Position numbers and translations under genes: made by a program
The notes under the pieces: generated by a model
The model's input: the letters and a program-made list of their open reading frames with translations, nothing else
The model's database searches: none
What the model was told of the DNA's origin: nothing
In this document: in pieces, positions 18,472 through 26,977 of the stretch
Layout: each line of letters begins with the position of its first letter
How positions within the stretch are numbered: position 1 is the stretch's first letter
From: Metabacillus arenae
Lineage (GTDB): Bacteria > Bacillota > Bacilli > Bacillales > Bacillaceae
NCBI RefSeq assembly: GCF_014773385.1
Contig: NZ_JACXAI010000004.1
Location: 124,001-188,000, forward strand
DNA: 64,000 nt
Reading direction: 5' to 3'

Positions 18472-19419
18472 ATGAGCGGACTCCAGCACCTTAAACCCTC
18501 AGGAAAAGCTATTTTTAAAGATAGGTATGTAAAAAAAACAAATGAGCTCTTGGGTAATCATGAAGGTGATTTTCACTTAATAGGAGCTCCCCTATCGAAA
18601 TCCTCTATTAGCCATTCAGGGGCTTCGTTTGCCCCTGCAGCGATTAGAAGAATGCTGGCTTCTTATACAACCTATTCGATTGAGGATGATATAGATTTAA
18701 GTAAGGTCCGTATCCAGGATTACGGCGATGTGAATATGCATCCTATAGATGCTGTGGAATCACAGAATCGAATTTATCTATCAGTAAAAGAAGTATTAAG
18801 GAAGAGACATTCTGAAAATCTTATTTTATTAGGGGGAGACCATTCTGTTACAGCTCCTAGTGTAAAAGCTTTTCAAGAGCAAAATGGAAAAGTTGGTATT
18901 ATTCAATTCGATGCTCACCATGATTTGCGAAATTTGGAAGACGGAGGTCCTACAAATGGGACTCCATTTAGAAGTCTATTAGAATCTGGGATTATTGAGG
19001 GGAAAAATTTAATTCAAATCGGTATTCGCAATTTTGCAAACGGTAAAGAGTATACAGACTATGCGAAATCTCAAGGAATAACGGTTTATACAATGAAGGA
19101 TGTCAGAAGCCGCGGCACCAAGGATCTGCTAGTGGATAGCTTGGCTAAATTAGAGAAGGAGGCAGATCATATTTATTTATCTGTCGATATGGATGTTCTA
19201 GATCAAGCATTTGCACCAGGCTGCCCTGCCATTGGTCCGGGCGGGATGGATAGTCAAAGCTTGTTAGAAGCAATCGAATATGCCGGCACAAATAAAAAAG
19301 TAAAAGGGATAGATATTGTGGAAATTGATCCGACGCTCGATATCAGAGATATGACAAGCCGTTTAGGAGCTTGGGTGCTTCTTTCATATGTAAAAGGAAA
19401 GATAAAGGGATCATCCTGA
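18472..19419 (+). CDS. hutG: Formimidoylglutamase
   Basis: 315 residues, ureohydrolase (arginase) fold. Hydrolyses N-formimino-L-glutamate to glutamate and formamide, the last step of the pathway. The Mn-binding motifs are present: GGDHS, FDAHHDL and SVDMDVLDQAFAPG. I start at ATG 18472, one base after the hutI stop and behind GGGAGGGAAGGG; an in-frame TTG at 18448 inside hutI is less likely. Strong terminator follows; no hutM permease lies downstream. Confidence 0.93.
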   Translation: MSGLQHLKPSGKAIFKDRYVKKTNELLGNHEGDFHLIGAPLSKSSISHSGASFAPAAIRRMLASYTTYSIEDDIDLSKVRIQDYGDVNMHPIDAVESQNRIYLSVKEVLRKRHSENLILLGGDHSVTAPSVKAFQEQNGKVGIIQFDAHHDLRNLEDGGPTNGTPFRSLLESGIIEGKNLIQIGIRNFANGKEYTDYAKSQGITVYTMKDVRSRGTKDLLVDSLAKLEKEADHIYLSVDMDVLDQAFAPGCPAIGPGGMDSQSLLEAIEYAGTNKKVKGIDIVEIDPTLDIRDMTSRLGAWVLLSYVKGKIKGSS

Positions 19420-19789
19420 AGCCAGCTCAAATTTAATAAATCCTCATGGTATTTTAGGGTTATGTTATTTTTTACCGAATAATCGAAAAAGTCGAATAAA
19501 CAAAATATCCAAATCGACCGTAAATGCATTCGGTAGAAAAAGGTTCAAATCGTATTAGATTTGAACCTTTTTCACTATACTTAGGCAGCGATTTTATAAG
19601 TTAAAATAAAATTGTAATGAGTCGTTTTCTCCAAAATAGGATAATTAAAGACTATCCCTTCGTATATAATTTATGTAAAAAAAAGAGATGTGTGATTTTT
19701 TAACCTTATCTTCTAAAGAAGGCTAAAATTAAACAGGATACACAAAAATACGTAGAAACAAATATTGTGGAGAATGGAGGAGGGGCTAA
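19420..19789. other. Intergenic region after hutG
   Basis: 370 bp. Carries the hut terminator (separate entry). TATAAT at about 19664 could be a -10 for the CWC-type gene, but no matching -35 is evident. Nothing coding was found. Confidence 0.4.
19536..19575 (+). terminator. Terminator of the hut operon
   Basis: A perfect 16-bp stem, GAAAAAGGTTCAAATC (19536-19551) with 19558-19573, loop GTATTA. The T run is within the 3' arm. Confidence 0.85.
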
Positions 19790-19987
19790 TTGGCTAATAT
19801 ATATTGTCCTATGTGCGGAGAAAAAAACGATTGTATGACAGGTGCTGGAGAACACGGTAACTGCTGGTGTGACAAAGAAGTATTTCCTAATGAAATCTTT
19901 AAATTAGTTCCTGAGGAAAGTAGAAGAAAACATTGTGTATGTATTAATTGTTTCACTAAATTTAAGGAAGAGCAGAAGATAAAGTAA
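19790..19987 (+). CDS. Cysteine-rich CWC family protein
   Basis: 65 residues with eight cysteines in CPMCG, DC, GNCWCDK and CVCINC motifs. The CWC element names this small family (PF14375-type), widespread in bacteria and of unknown role; the cysteine spacing suggests one or two zinc sites. Starts at TTG 19790 behind GGAGGAGGGG. It is a single gene flanked by terminators. Confidence 0.85.
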   Translation: MANIYCPMCGEKNDCMTGAGEHGNCWCDKEVFPNEIFKLVPEESRRKHCVCINCFTKFKEEQKIK

Positions 19988-20009
19988 ATTTCAACTTATT
20001 TTAAACTAA

Positions 20010-20048
20010 AAACGCAGCAAAACGCCGCAAAACGCCGCGTTTTTTTTG
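20010..20048 (+). terminator. Terminator after the CWC gene with repeated CGCCGCAAAA
   Basis: AAACGCAGC near 20010 pairs with GCCGCGTTT ending at about 20043 (one mismatch) before eight T. The loop contains AACGCCGCAA, a near-duplicate of the arm, so alternative pairings exist. Confidence 0.7.
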
Positions 20049-20214
20049 TTGCAGAAATATTGGTAAATTTGGCTGTGAAATATCATGTGAAAGCCTATTT
20101 TCCACCTCACAAGTGAACCTGTTTAAGCATCTTTAAAAAAAAAACAGGAATCTGTATATCTTAATTGTATATTTGGTTCTTCTTTCCTTCACTATGTTAA
20201 TTAACCAAATTTTA

Positions 20215-20436
20215 TTATCCCTGACTGTCTTCGTCACTTTTGTATTCTAAAATATCTCCGGGCTGACATTCTAAAGCCTTACAAATTGCCTCTAAAGTGG
20301 ATAATCGAATCGCTTTTGCCTTTCCATTTTTCAATATAGAAAGATTAGCCATCGTTATTCCAACCCTCTCCGAAAGTTCTGTCACACTCATTTTCCTTTT
20401 AGCCAACATCACATCAATATTGATTATTATCGCCAT
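20215..20436 (-). CDS. XRE-family helix-turn-helix regulator, YozG-like
   Basis: 73 residues of Cro/C1-type HTH: MSVTELSERVGITMANLSIL is the helix-turn-helix core, with KAIRLSTLEAICKALECQPGDILEY following. Such short HTH proteins without a sensor domain are commonly paired with a DUF2975 membrane protein, as in Bacillus subtilis yoaS-yozG, which is exactly the gene upstream here. I start at ATG 20436 behind GAGGTG; a TTG at 20454 adds six residues. Confidence 0.85.
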   Translation of the reverse strand: MAIIINIDVMLAKRKMSVTELSERVGITMANLSILKNGKAKAIRLSTLEAICKALECQPGDILEYKSDEDSQG

Positions 20437-20446
20437 CTTATTCACC

Positions 20447-20938
20447 TCAGACAATTAAGTCATTTTCTGATTTTATATCGATGGCTTCTTGTAAAAGCCT
20501 CTGAAGAACAGCAGCAAAGACTGCAATAACCATTGAAGCAAAAATTATGACCATTCCGATTATTATGATACCTGGGGCATCGTCTGCCTCCGCCACGAGA
20601 TAGAAAAGTGGCAATCCTAGAACAAACAGGCTGCTGATTGTAATTGCACATTTTTTAATATTGCTTAAAGCCTTTACAGATAATTCTGAGAACGCTTTGT
20701 TCTTGTCAATATAGCATAAAAGTTTAAAAGCTTGATACAGAGCAAAGTAAAAAGGTATCGCCGCTGCATACAAATCGATGAAAACAAGATACTTTATATA
20801 AGCAAAATCTGGATACAATTCTGCTGCAAACTCCGCTATCTCAGGCACCAAAAAGATGCACAAAGCAAGAACCGGGATTCCAATAAGAATAACAGCTATT
20901 TTTAAAAACAATGTTGTTCCACGTTTCATAAGTTTCAT
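20447..20938 (-). CDS. DUF2975 membrane protein, YoaS-like
   Basis: 163 residues with four hydrophobic segments (about 12-35, 45-67, 88-112, 120-145), matching the DUF2975 layout. It lies directly upstream of the small XRE regulator with a 10-bp gap, so the two form one operon. The likely role is to sequester or gate the regulator at the membrane, but this is inferred from co-occurrence. ATG 20938 is chosen because GAGGTG lies 6 bases before it; a GTG at 20947 is part of that ribosome site. Confidence 0.8.
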   Translation of the reverse strand: MKLMKRGTTLFLKIAVILIGIPVLALCIFLVPEIAEFAAELYPDFAYIKYLVFIDLYAAAIPFYFALYQAFKLLCYIDKNKAFSELSVKALSNIKKCAITISSLFVLGLPLFYLVAEADDAPGIIIIGMVIIFASMVIAVFAAVLQRLLQEAIDIKSENDLIV

Positions 20939-21184
20939 AAAAAACACCTCACTTAATGATTGTTAAACCAATTTTAACACAAATTTATCGTTTTACAATA
21001 AAATATTATTGCATTTTATTATATTATTATTGTTAAATAAATATTCTTTTAATTTTAGAGAAAAATAAAAAGCATTCCTCATTGAAATGCTCTATTACTT
21101 TAATCTTTTTGAAAAAAGTGGTGATAAAGGTAAAAAATACATGATAATATTATTCTGTAACTTAACCAAGGAGGTTACCTTAAT

Positions 21185-21850
21185 ATGTCAGAAACATGGA
21201 AAGATGTAGATCTTTATTTCAGCACTAAGCTTCAATCGTCTGATCCAGTTATGAATTCAATCCTGAAAGCAAATGCAGAAGCGGGTTTACCGGCTATTGA
21301 TGTTTCTCCAAACCAAGGGAAGCTCCTTTATTTACTTGCAAAAATCAAAGGAGTAAAAAACATATTAGAAATAGGGACCCTTGGCGGCTATAGCAGTATT
21401 TGGCTCGCGCGTGCACTCCCCGATAACGGACATCTTATAACACTTGAATATGATGCAAAGCATGCAAAGACAGCTGAAGAGAACATAAGAAATGCTGGAT
21501 TAGATAGTAAAATTGAAGTAATGATAGGTCCTGCACTTGAATCATTGCCAACCCTCAAAGAAAAAGGGTTCTCTAATTTTGATTTAATCTTTATTGATGC
21601 TGATAAACCTAATAACCCTCACTACCTGAAATGGGCACTAGAACTATCCAGCCCAGGAACTATTATTATTGGAGATAATATGGTAAGGGACGGACACGTA
21701 ATTGATCATGATAGCGAAGACTTGAGTGTGCAGGGTGCCCGTCAGTTTATTGATTTGTTATCAGAGGAGTCACGCATTGAATCGACAGCAATACAAACTG
21801 TTGGTATAAAAGGATATGACGGGTTTGTGCTTGGGGTTGTAAAAGATTAA
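21185..21850 (+). CDS. SAM-dependent O-methyltransferase (Methyltransf_3)
   Basis: 221 residues. SAM-binding motifs ILEIGTLGGYSSIWLARAL (about 60-78), LEYD and FIDADKPN (metal-binding Asp) are typical of class I cation-dependent O-methyltransferases of the catechol/caffeoyl-CoA type; Bacillus subtilis YrrM is related. The substrate is unknown. AAGGAGG precedes ATG 21185. It is a single gene with a terminator immediately downstream. Confidence 0.9.
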   Translation: MSETWKDVDLYFSTKLQSSDPVMNSILKANAEAGLPAIDVSPNQGKLLYLLAKIKGVKNILEIGTLGGYSSIWLARALPDNGHLITLEYDAKHAKTAEENIRNAGLDSKIEVMIGPALESLPTLKEKGFSNFDLIFIDADKPNNPHYLKWALELSSPGTIIIGDNMVRDGHVIDHDSEDLSVQGARQFIDLLSEESRIESTAIQTVGIKGYDGFVLGVVKD

Positions 21851-21867
21851 AGTGGTTTAATAAGTGA

Positions 21868-21912
21868 AAAAGGAGAATCCCTAATAAATGACTAATTTGG
21901 GTTCTCCTTTAC
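21868..21912 (+). terminator. Terminator of the O-methyltransferase gene
   Basis: AAAGGAGAA near 21868-21876 pairs with TTCTCCTTT near 21902-21910, with additional CCC/GGG pairs inside, then TACTATTT. Confidence 0.75.
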
Positions 21913-21959
21913 TATTTAGGCTTTCTTTAATTTCAGTATTGATGATTTTTTAGTGAGCA

Positions 21960-22349
21960 TTAGTGTTTAATCTCTTTTAAAATAATAGCTTGAGACAGCT
22001 TTTTAATCACACAGTCTTTTAAGTCTTCACCTGAAATAATACCAAGTGTAACAGCAGCTTCAATTTTTTCCTTATCTGGCTTTTTAACAACTGCAATGCA
22101 ATCATTTAGATGAAGTTCTTCAAGCTTTTCAATCGTTTTTGCATCATTGAAACTCTCTGTTTTCCGAATTTGGCGTTGAAGCTTATAGTCTCCAACAAGT
22201 AATTCCGCTTTTTCATGCGTCCCAACTGTACGATCAAAGTAATCATTGAACTGTTTTTTCAACAAGTTCATTTCTTCCTCCATCTCTTTAGCCCTCATAC
22301 TCAATTTGTGATAATAAGTTAGGAGTTCTTCTGTGATTTCATTAAACAT
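21960..22349 (-). CDS. Uncharacterised coiled-coil protein (129 aa)
   Basis: 129 residues from ATG 22349 behind GGAGG. The first 45 residues form a predicted amphipathic helix/coiled coil (LSMRAKEMEEEMNLLKKQFN). The rest is charged with repeated YKLQRQIRK, IEKLEELHLNDC and VVKKPDKEKIEAA segments, which look like phage-type single-strand-DNA or recombination accessory proteins, but I recognise no family. An upstream extension to 22460 is open but lacks a ribosome site. Possibly a remnant of a mobile element, given the neighbouring MerR pseudogene. Confidence 0.6.
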   Translation of the reverse strand: MFNEITEELLTYYHKLSMRAKEMEEEMNLLKKQFNDYFDRTVGTHEKAELLVGDYKLQRQIRKTESFNDAKTIEKLEELHLNDCIAVVKKPDKEKIEAAVTLGIISGEDLKDCVIKKLSQAIILKEIKH

Positions 22350-22493
22350 TGCATGTCCTCCATTTAATAGATTCACTTCTTTGCATTCTATGGGTGAAAA
22401 CAACAAGTTATGATTAATCAAAAAAATTGAATTTCTCCATTGACTGTTCCCTAAGGGCAACCTATTAAAATGAAAAGGAAGAGGAGGTTGATC

Positions 22494-22793
22494 ATGCTCA
22501 CAATTGGAAAGATGGCACGGATCTTTGAAATAGCATCAAAAACTCTGGCATTATGAAAACATCGGATTGTTATGTCTGGAACATATCGGAGCTGAAAACG
22601 GTTGCCGGTTTTATTGCACTGAACAAATTACTGTTCTGAAAAATTTACTCATCTTTATTGAAAAAGGATTTTTTCAAACCCCGTACAAAACGGCTTTGAC
22701 CTTGAACTTTATGACGAACGATTTAAAGGCCCGGGTCACGAAGAATCACATGTAGACCTATATATCCCAATCAAACAATATCATTTTCTATAA
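22494..22793 (+). pseudogene. Decayed MerR-family regulator with GyrI-like tail
   Basis: Behind GAGGAGG, ATG 22494 reads MLTIGKMARIFEIASKTLA, a MerR-type helix-turn-helix start, then stops at a TGA at 22554. The next bases in another frame continue the family text (WHYENIGLLCLEH... NGCRFYCTEQITVLKNLL). The original frame resumes near 22690 with YDERFKGPGHEESHVDLYIP, which matches the end of a GyrI-like ligand-binding domain. The whole is about 100 codons, against roughly 270 for intact MerR-GyrI proteins. It therefore carries at least one frameshift and a large internal deletion. Confidence 0.75.
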
Positions 22794-22868
22794 ACATCCA
22801 ATTTTAAAAAAGTTCAGTCCCTTTTTAGTATATAATGAAAGCAAAGAAGTAAGAGGAAGGAATGTCCT

Positions 22869-23240
22869 ATGGATTTGTTTACGATTTTATCAGAAGATAA
22901 GATTAAAACTGCGATTAAGGACGGGGAATTTAAGAATTTGCCAGGTCTTGGAAAATACTTTGAGTTAGAGGATTTGTCGCACATTCCAGAAGAACTCCGA
23001 GTAGGTTACAAAATGATGAAAAACGCAGGGATGATAAATGAGGCAGATAACCTAAAGAAAGAAATCAATACTATCGAAAAGCTAATGGATGCCTGTAATG
23101 ATGAAGCGGAATCGTCAAGGCTTAAGCAAGAACTCACCGAGAAAAGTTTGAAACTTGACAGGTTATTTAAAAAGCGGAAAGCCCTCAATACTCCCGCCTC
23201 CGCTTTTTATAAAGAAAAAATATATAACAAACTGAAATAA
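22869..23240 (+). CDS. DUF1992 (DnaJ-like) domain protein
   Basis: 123 residues. The N-terminal two-thirds match DUF1992: the conserved segment EDKIKTAIKDGEFKNLPGLGK with the glycine-proline turn, then ELRVGYKMMKNAGMIN. This domain occurs in DnaJ homologue C28-type proteins; its function is unknown. Ribosome site AGGAAGG precedes ATG 22869. A terminator follows the stop directly. Confidence 0.85.
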   Translation: MDLFTILSEDKIKTAIKDGEFKNLPGLGKYFELEDLSHIPEELRVGYKMMKNAGMINEADNLKKEINTIEKLMDACNDEAESSRLKQELTEKSLKLDRLFKKRKALNTPASAFYKEKIYNKLK

Positions 23241-23267
23241 GCGTGAGCGAATGCTCATGCTTTTTTT
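23241..23267 (+). terminator. Terminator of the DUF1992 gene
   Basis: GCGTGAGC (23241-23248) pairs with GCTCATGC (23253-23260) with one G-T pair, then seven T. It begins at the base after the stop codon. Confidence 0.85.
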
Positions 23268-23338
23268 CTTAAGATATGTATAAAAAAACAAAAAACCAAA
23301 ATATTAAAAAAGAAGATAAAATTGTGAGGTGAGATAAA

Positions 23339-23485
23339 ATGTTTGGCTTTGGAAAAGACCGCAAAAAAGAAAGAAAAGCTCCAGGAGTAAAAGACGCATC
23401 TGCAATGAACAATGCCTTGAATGAAGCAGAAAAAGCACTTGAGGGAGATCCTCTGCAAGAAGCAGTTAAAAAGAAACAGAACTAG
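23339..23485 (+). CDS. Small basic protein, unknown (48 aa)
   Basis: A 48-codon gene starting at ATG 23339 behind GTGAGGTGAG. Product MFGFGKDRKKERKAPGVKDA then an acidic-basic helix (MNNALNEAEKALEGDPLQEAVKKKQN). It is soluble, lysine-rich and lacks cysteine. I do not recognise the family. It is flanked by terminators on both sides, so it is its own transcription unit. It overlaps no better candidate and has a good ribosome site. Confidence 0.65.
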   Translation: MFGFGKDRKKERKAPGVKDASAMNNALNEAEKALEGDPLQEAVKKKQN

Positions 23486-23498
23486 TTATTATATGTAG

Positions 23499-23522
23499 AA
23501 CGAGCCGATGTGCTCGTTTTTT
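23499..23522 (+). terminator. Terminator of the 48-residue gene
   Basis: AACGAGC (23499-23505) pairs with GCTCGTT (23512-23518), then TTTTCC. Confidence 0.75.
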
Positions 23523-23663
23523 CCATTTTGATTTACTGGATGGAAAAACATAATACAACCTCACCTAACCCCAGTCTCACTTACAAACCAGCTAAACCTT
23601 AGAAATTATTAACGTTTTCCTTTAAAATAGGAAGTACCAAATTGCACGAAGTGAGGGATGGTT

Positions 23664-25121
23664 ATGAATGTTGTTTGGTTTAAAAGGGACCTTCGAATTG
23701 CCGATCATCAGCCTTTATATGAAGCATGTAAATATGAAGAAGTCTTTCCGCTGTATATTGTTGAACCATCCATTTGGGCTCTTCCTGATTTGTCCATCCG
23801 CCATTTTCAATTTGTTGTTGAGAGTTTACTAGAATTAAAGGCTTCGATTGAGGAGCGGGGAGGTAAGTTGTTTCTTTTTATTGGAGAAATGGAAGAAGCC
23901 TTAAATGAGATTTATGAAACATTTGGGATGTTTCAGTTATTTACTCATGAGGAAAATGAAACAATGGAAACAAATTTCAGGGATACAAAAGTACGCCAAT
24001 GGATGAAAGAAAAGGGGCTGCCATATTATGAATATCAACAAATCGGTGTAGTAAGTAAGTGTGAAAACCGATATTTATTTCAAAAAAAGTGGTCTGAGTA
24101 TATGAACAATGCCATCTTAGAAGCACCAAGCAGAGTGGCTTCCCCATCTATTCTTCCAAATGGCTTTTTTATTGAAGTTAATCGATTGAATAGCTTCCAT
24201 GTAAAAGGAGAAAGAATTCGCTTTGGTCAGGTAGGCGGTGAATCGAAAGCAATTGAAACGCTGGAATCTTTTTTAGAGGAACGGTCTAAATCCTATCAGC
24301 TCCATTTGTCAAAACCAATCCAATCAACAGCCTCTTCAAGCAGGCTCTCACCTTATTTGGCGTGGGGAAACATCTCTCTTAGAACAATTGTGAAAAAAAC
24401 GGAGTATTTCCTCGGAAATTGTGAAAATTTGATTCACAAGAAACAATTAAAAGCATTTTCCTCAAGGTTAAAGACGAATTGCAGCTTGATTCAAAGAATA
24501 GAAGATGAGCAAGAAACAATAATCCCTGCCTTTGATAATGTGAGAACAGACTGGGATGAAAAGCTTTTTCAAGCATGGCTTGAAGGGAGAACAGGAGTCC
24601 CGATGGTCGATGCCGTTATGAGATGTTTGCATAAAACCGGGTGGGTAAATTTTACGTCAAGGGCTATCGCTGTGTCCTTTATTTGTAATACATTGCTTAT
24701 GGATTGGAAAAAACCATCTCACGTATTAGCTTCACTTTTTCTAGATTATGAACCTGGCATTCATTACAATCAGATAAAATTGCAAGCTGGAATATCAGAC
24801 ATAAAAAAGATGAGGATTTATAATCCCGTAAGACTTGGAAAAAATCTTGATCCAACTGGAGAGTTTATTAAACGATATGTCAAGGAGCTCAAAGCTGTAC
24901 CCGAACAATATATTCATGAACCTTGGTTGTATCCTGGTTTCTTCCAATTAGGGTATCCTGCGCCAATAATCGACATTGACCGCGCAAACCAAAAAGCAAA
25001 TGAATTATTGAGAAGTATGAAGGGGAATGGTGAAACACAGGATTATAAGCAGTCTAGTCGGAAAAAGAACAATCAAAATCAGGAAACAGAAGAATCAGAG
25101 CAGCTTTCTTTTGATCTATGA
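23664..25121 (+). CDS. Cryptochrome/deoxyribodipyrimidine photolyase family protein
   Basis: 485 residues. The N-terminal antenna domain begins with the family hallmark MNVVWFKRDLRIADHQPL, and the C-terminal half carries the FAD-binding region (WLEGRTGVPMVDAVMRCLHKTGWVNFTSRAIAVSF). The distal flavin segment reads DYEPGIHYNQIKLQAGIS, where class I CPD photolyases have a D-G-D-x-A-S-N stretch; this resembles the less-studied cryptochrome-like group. It may repair UV photoproducts or sense blue light. ATG 23664 is chosen over ATG 23658 because GAGGG ends at 23657. Confidence 0.85.
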   Translation: MNVVWFKRDLRIADHQPLYEACKYEEVFPLYIVEPSIWALPDLSIRHFQFVVESLLELKASIEERGGKLFLFIGEMEEALNEIYETFGMFQLFTHEENETMETNFRDTKVRQWMKEKGLPYYEYQQIGVVSKCENRYLFQKKWSEYMNNAILEAPSRVASPSILPNGFFIEVNRLNSFHVKGERIRFGQVGGESKAIETLESFLEERSKSYQLHLSKPIQSTASSSRLSPYLAWGNISLRTIVKKTEYFLGNCENLIHKKQLKAFSSRLKTNCSLIQRIEDEQETIIPAFDNVRTDWDEKLFQAWLEGRTGVPMVDAVMRCLHKTGWVNFTSRAIAVSFICNTLLMDWKKPSHVLASLFLDYEPGIHYNQIKLQAGISDIKKMRIYNPVRLGKNLDPTGEFIKRYVKELKAVPEQYIHEPWLYPGFFQLGYPAPIIDIDRANQKANELLRSMKGNGETQDYKQSSRKKNNQNQETEESEQLSFDL

Positions 25122-25349
25122 ATTGAAATTGATCAAAAGAAGGCATTTTTTATGACGTACACTTAGACTGAAAAATTCGGTTAAGAACGAGGCCTCACAT
25201 TGAATAGCTTCCCCATCTAATTAATCCCCTGATATCCCTATGACTCCCCTTTTTACTAGAAACTAAAAAGTTGGCACTCCCAAAAACTGTTTGAATTAGA
25301 AAGGAGCTGGGTATTAAATAGCATAGTTTAATTGATTGGAGATGATAGA

Positions 25350-26735
25350 ATGGAACGTTTACTGGATGTTGTCGGTCAGGTTTCCGCATGGTTATGGGGA
25401 CCGCCGCTTATTATTTTATTAGTGATTACGGGTTTATATTTAACGATTCAATTGAAATTTTTCCAATTTCGTTATCCGATTTATATGTTAAAACAAACAT
25501 TTGGAAGCGTATTTAAGAAGCCTAAAGGAAAAGGGAATATTACCCCATTGCAGGCTTTAACGTCTGCATTATCTTCAACTGTTGGTGCTGCAAACATAGT
25601 CGGAGTACCGGCTGCGATTATGTTTGGAGGACCAGGTGCCGTTTTTTGGATGTGGATTATCGCGATTATCGGGATGGCCATAAAATTCTCCGAGAGTGTA
25701 TTAGCCGTTAAGTACCGTGAAAAAAATGAAAATGGAGAATACGTTGGCGGGCCGATGTACTATATGACAAAAGGGTTAAATATGAAATGGCTTGGGACTT
25801 GGTTTGCCTTTGCTCTCATGATCGAATTGATCCCAAGTATTATGGTGCAAGGCAATGCTGTCTCAGCTGCTGTAACGGAAACATTTAATGTAAGCGGGCT
25901 GGTTACTGGCATTATAACAGCTGTTTTAGTTGGTTTAGTTGTATTTGGCGGCATAACTAGAATTGGAAAGGTTACAGAATTAGTTGTACCGTTTATGGCC
26001 CTTTTTTATGTAGGAGCAGGCTTAATCATTGTAGTAATCAATTTTAGCGAAATTCCTGAAGTATTTAGTCTGATTTTCTCTTATGCTTTTCAGCCAATGG
26101 CAGCAATTGGAGGCTTTGGGGGAGCAGCAATAGCTGAAACAATACGCTGGGGATTTGCAAGAGGATTATACTCAAACGAATCAGGACTCGGGACAGCACC
26201 GATTGCCCATGCGGCAGCTACTACAGATCACCCTGTTCGCCAAGGGTTTTGGGCTGTAATGGGAATTGTAATTGATACACTAATTATTTGCAGTGCTACA
26301 GCATTTGTCGTATTATCCTCAGGGGTGTGGACGAGAGAAGGAGCTATAGAAGATCCTTCGGCACTAACTGCGGCAGCATTCGCCTCTTATTTCGGGCAAA
26401 CTGGGAGTGTAATCGTCACAATATCATTAATTTTTTTCGTGGTCTCAACGATTATGGTAGTCATCTTCTACGGAGCTAAGCAAGCAGAATTTCTCTTTGG
26501 CAATTCAGCAGGAAATATTATGAAGATTGTTTATTTAGCGGCAATTATATTAGGTTCGATAGGCGGTGCCCGCATAATATGGCAATTCCTTGATTTGACA
26601 CTTGCGGCCGTATTAATTCCAAATGTAATTGCGGTCTTACTGCTAAGTAAAGAAGTAAAACAATTAAAAGAAGAATTCTTCAACTCGGAGAAATACTATT
26701 TAAAAGATATCAAAAAAGAGAAAGAAGCATCTTGA
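25350..26735 (+). CDS. AGCS family sodium:alanine/glycine symporter
   Basis: 461 residues, about ten membrane helices. Family signature motifs of the alanine or glycine:cation symporter group are clear: GGPGAVFWMW, GGPMYYM (about 135-141) and FARGLYSNESGLGTAPIAHA (about 270-289). Imports a small neutral amino acid with Na+. Start ATG 25350 follows TTGGAG; a TTG at 25332 would add six residues. It stands alone with a terminator overlapping its stop. Confidence 0.93.
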   Translation: MERLLDVVGQVSAWLWGPPLIILLVITGLYLTIQLKFFQFRYPIYMLKQTFGSVFKKPKGKGNITPLQALTSALSSTVGAANIVGVPAAIMFGGPGAVFWMWIIAIIGMAIKFSESVLAVKYREKNENGEYVGGPMYYMTKGLNMKWLGTWFAFALMIELIPSIMVQGNAVSAAVTETFNVSGLVTGIITAVLVGLVVFGGITRIGKVTELVVPFMALFYVGAGLIIVVINFSEIPEVFSLIFSYAFQPMAAIGGFGGAAIAETIRWGFARGLYSNESGLGTAPIAHAAATTDHPVRQGFWAVMGIVIDTLIICSATAFVVLSSGVWTREGAIEDPSALTAAAFASYFGQTGSVIVTISLIFFVVSTIMVVIFYGAKQAEFLFGNSAGNIMKIVYLAAIILGSIGGARIIWQFLDLTLAAVLIPNVIAVLLLSKEVKQLKEEFFNSEKYYLKDIKKEKEAS

Positions 26736-26756
26736 TTAGGTGCTTCTTTTTTTTGA
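26721..26756 (+). terminator. Terminator overlapping the AGCS symporter stop codon
   Basis: AAAGAAGCATC (26721-26731) pairs with GGTGCTTCTTT (26739-26749) across the TGA, then a T run. Confidence 0.85.
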
Positions 26757-26826
26757 TAAAAATATTCTCATTTCGATTCAGTAGATCTCTTCCAATAGGG
26801 AAATTATGAAAGCGCACAACTTTTTA

Positions 26827-26856
26827 TTGACGTGGTTGTATATACATGATTATAAT
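26827..26856 (+). promoter_or_regulatory. SigA-type promoter of the trehalose operon
   Basis: TTGACG (26827-26832), 18-bp spacer, TATAAT (26851-26856). The first TreR operator lies in the spacer, so bound repressor would block RNA polymerase. TGAAAGCG at 26807-26814 upstream is a half-matching CcpA site. Confidence 0.8.
26836..26847 (+). promoter_or_regulatory. TreR operator 1
   Basis: TTGTATATACAT, one base from the palindrome TTGTATATACAA recognised by Bacillus TreR. It sits between -35 and -10 of the tre promoter. Confidence 0.8.
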
Positions 26857-26867
26857 AAATATAAGAT

Positions 26868-26879
26868 TTGTATATACAT
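26868..26879 (+). promoter_or_regulatory. TreR operator 2
   Basis: Second exact copy of TTGTATATACAT, 32 bp from the first (three helical turns) and just downstream of the -10, which allows cooperative binding on one DNA face. Confidence 0.8.
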
Positions 26880-26977
26880 GTCCTTGACCTAAGAATGTAA
26901 GCGATATAAGCTATGCGTTTATGTTTTTGAAGGGATAGTAGATTATAAAAGTTGAAAACGATTACGGGGGGTTACTT

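Noticed and set aside
26807-26820. CcpA site upstream of the tre promoter
   Set aside because: TGAAAGCG half-site matches, but the second half deviates; not enough to call a cre.
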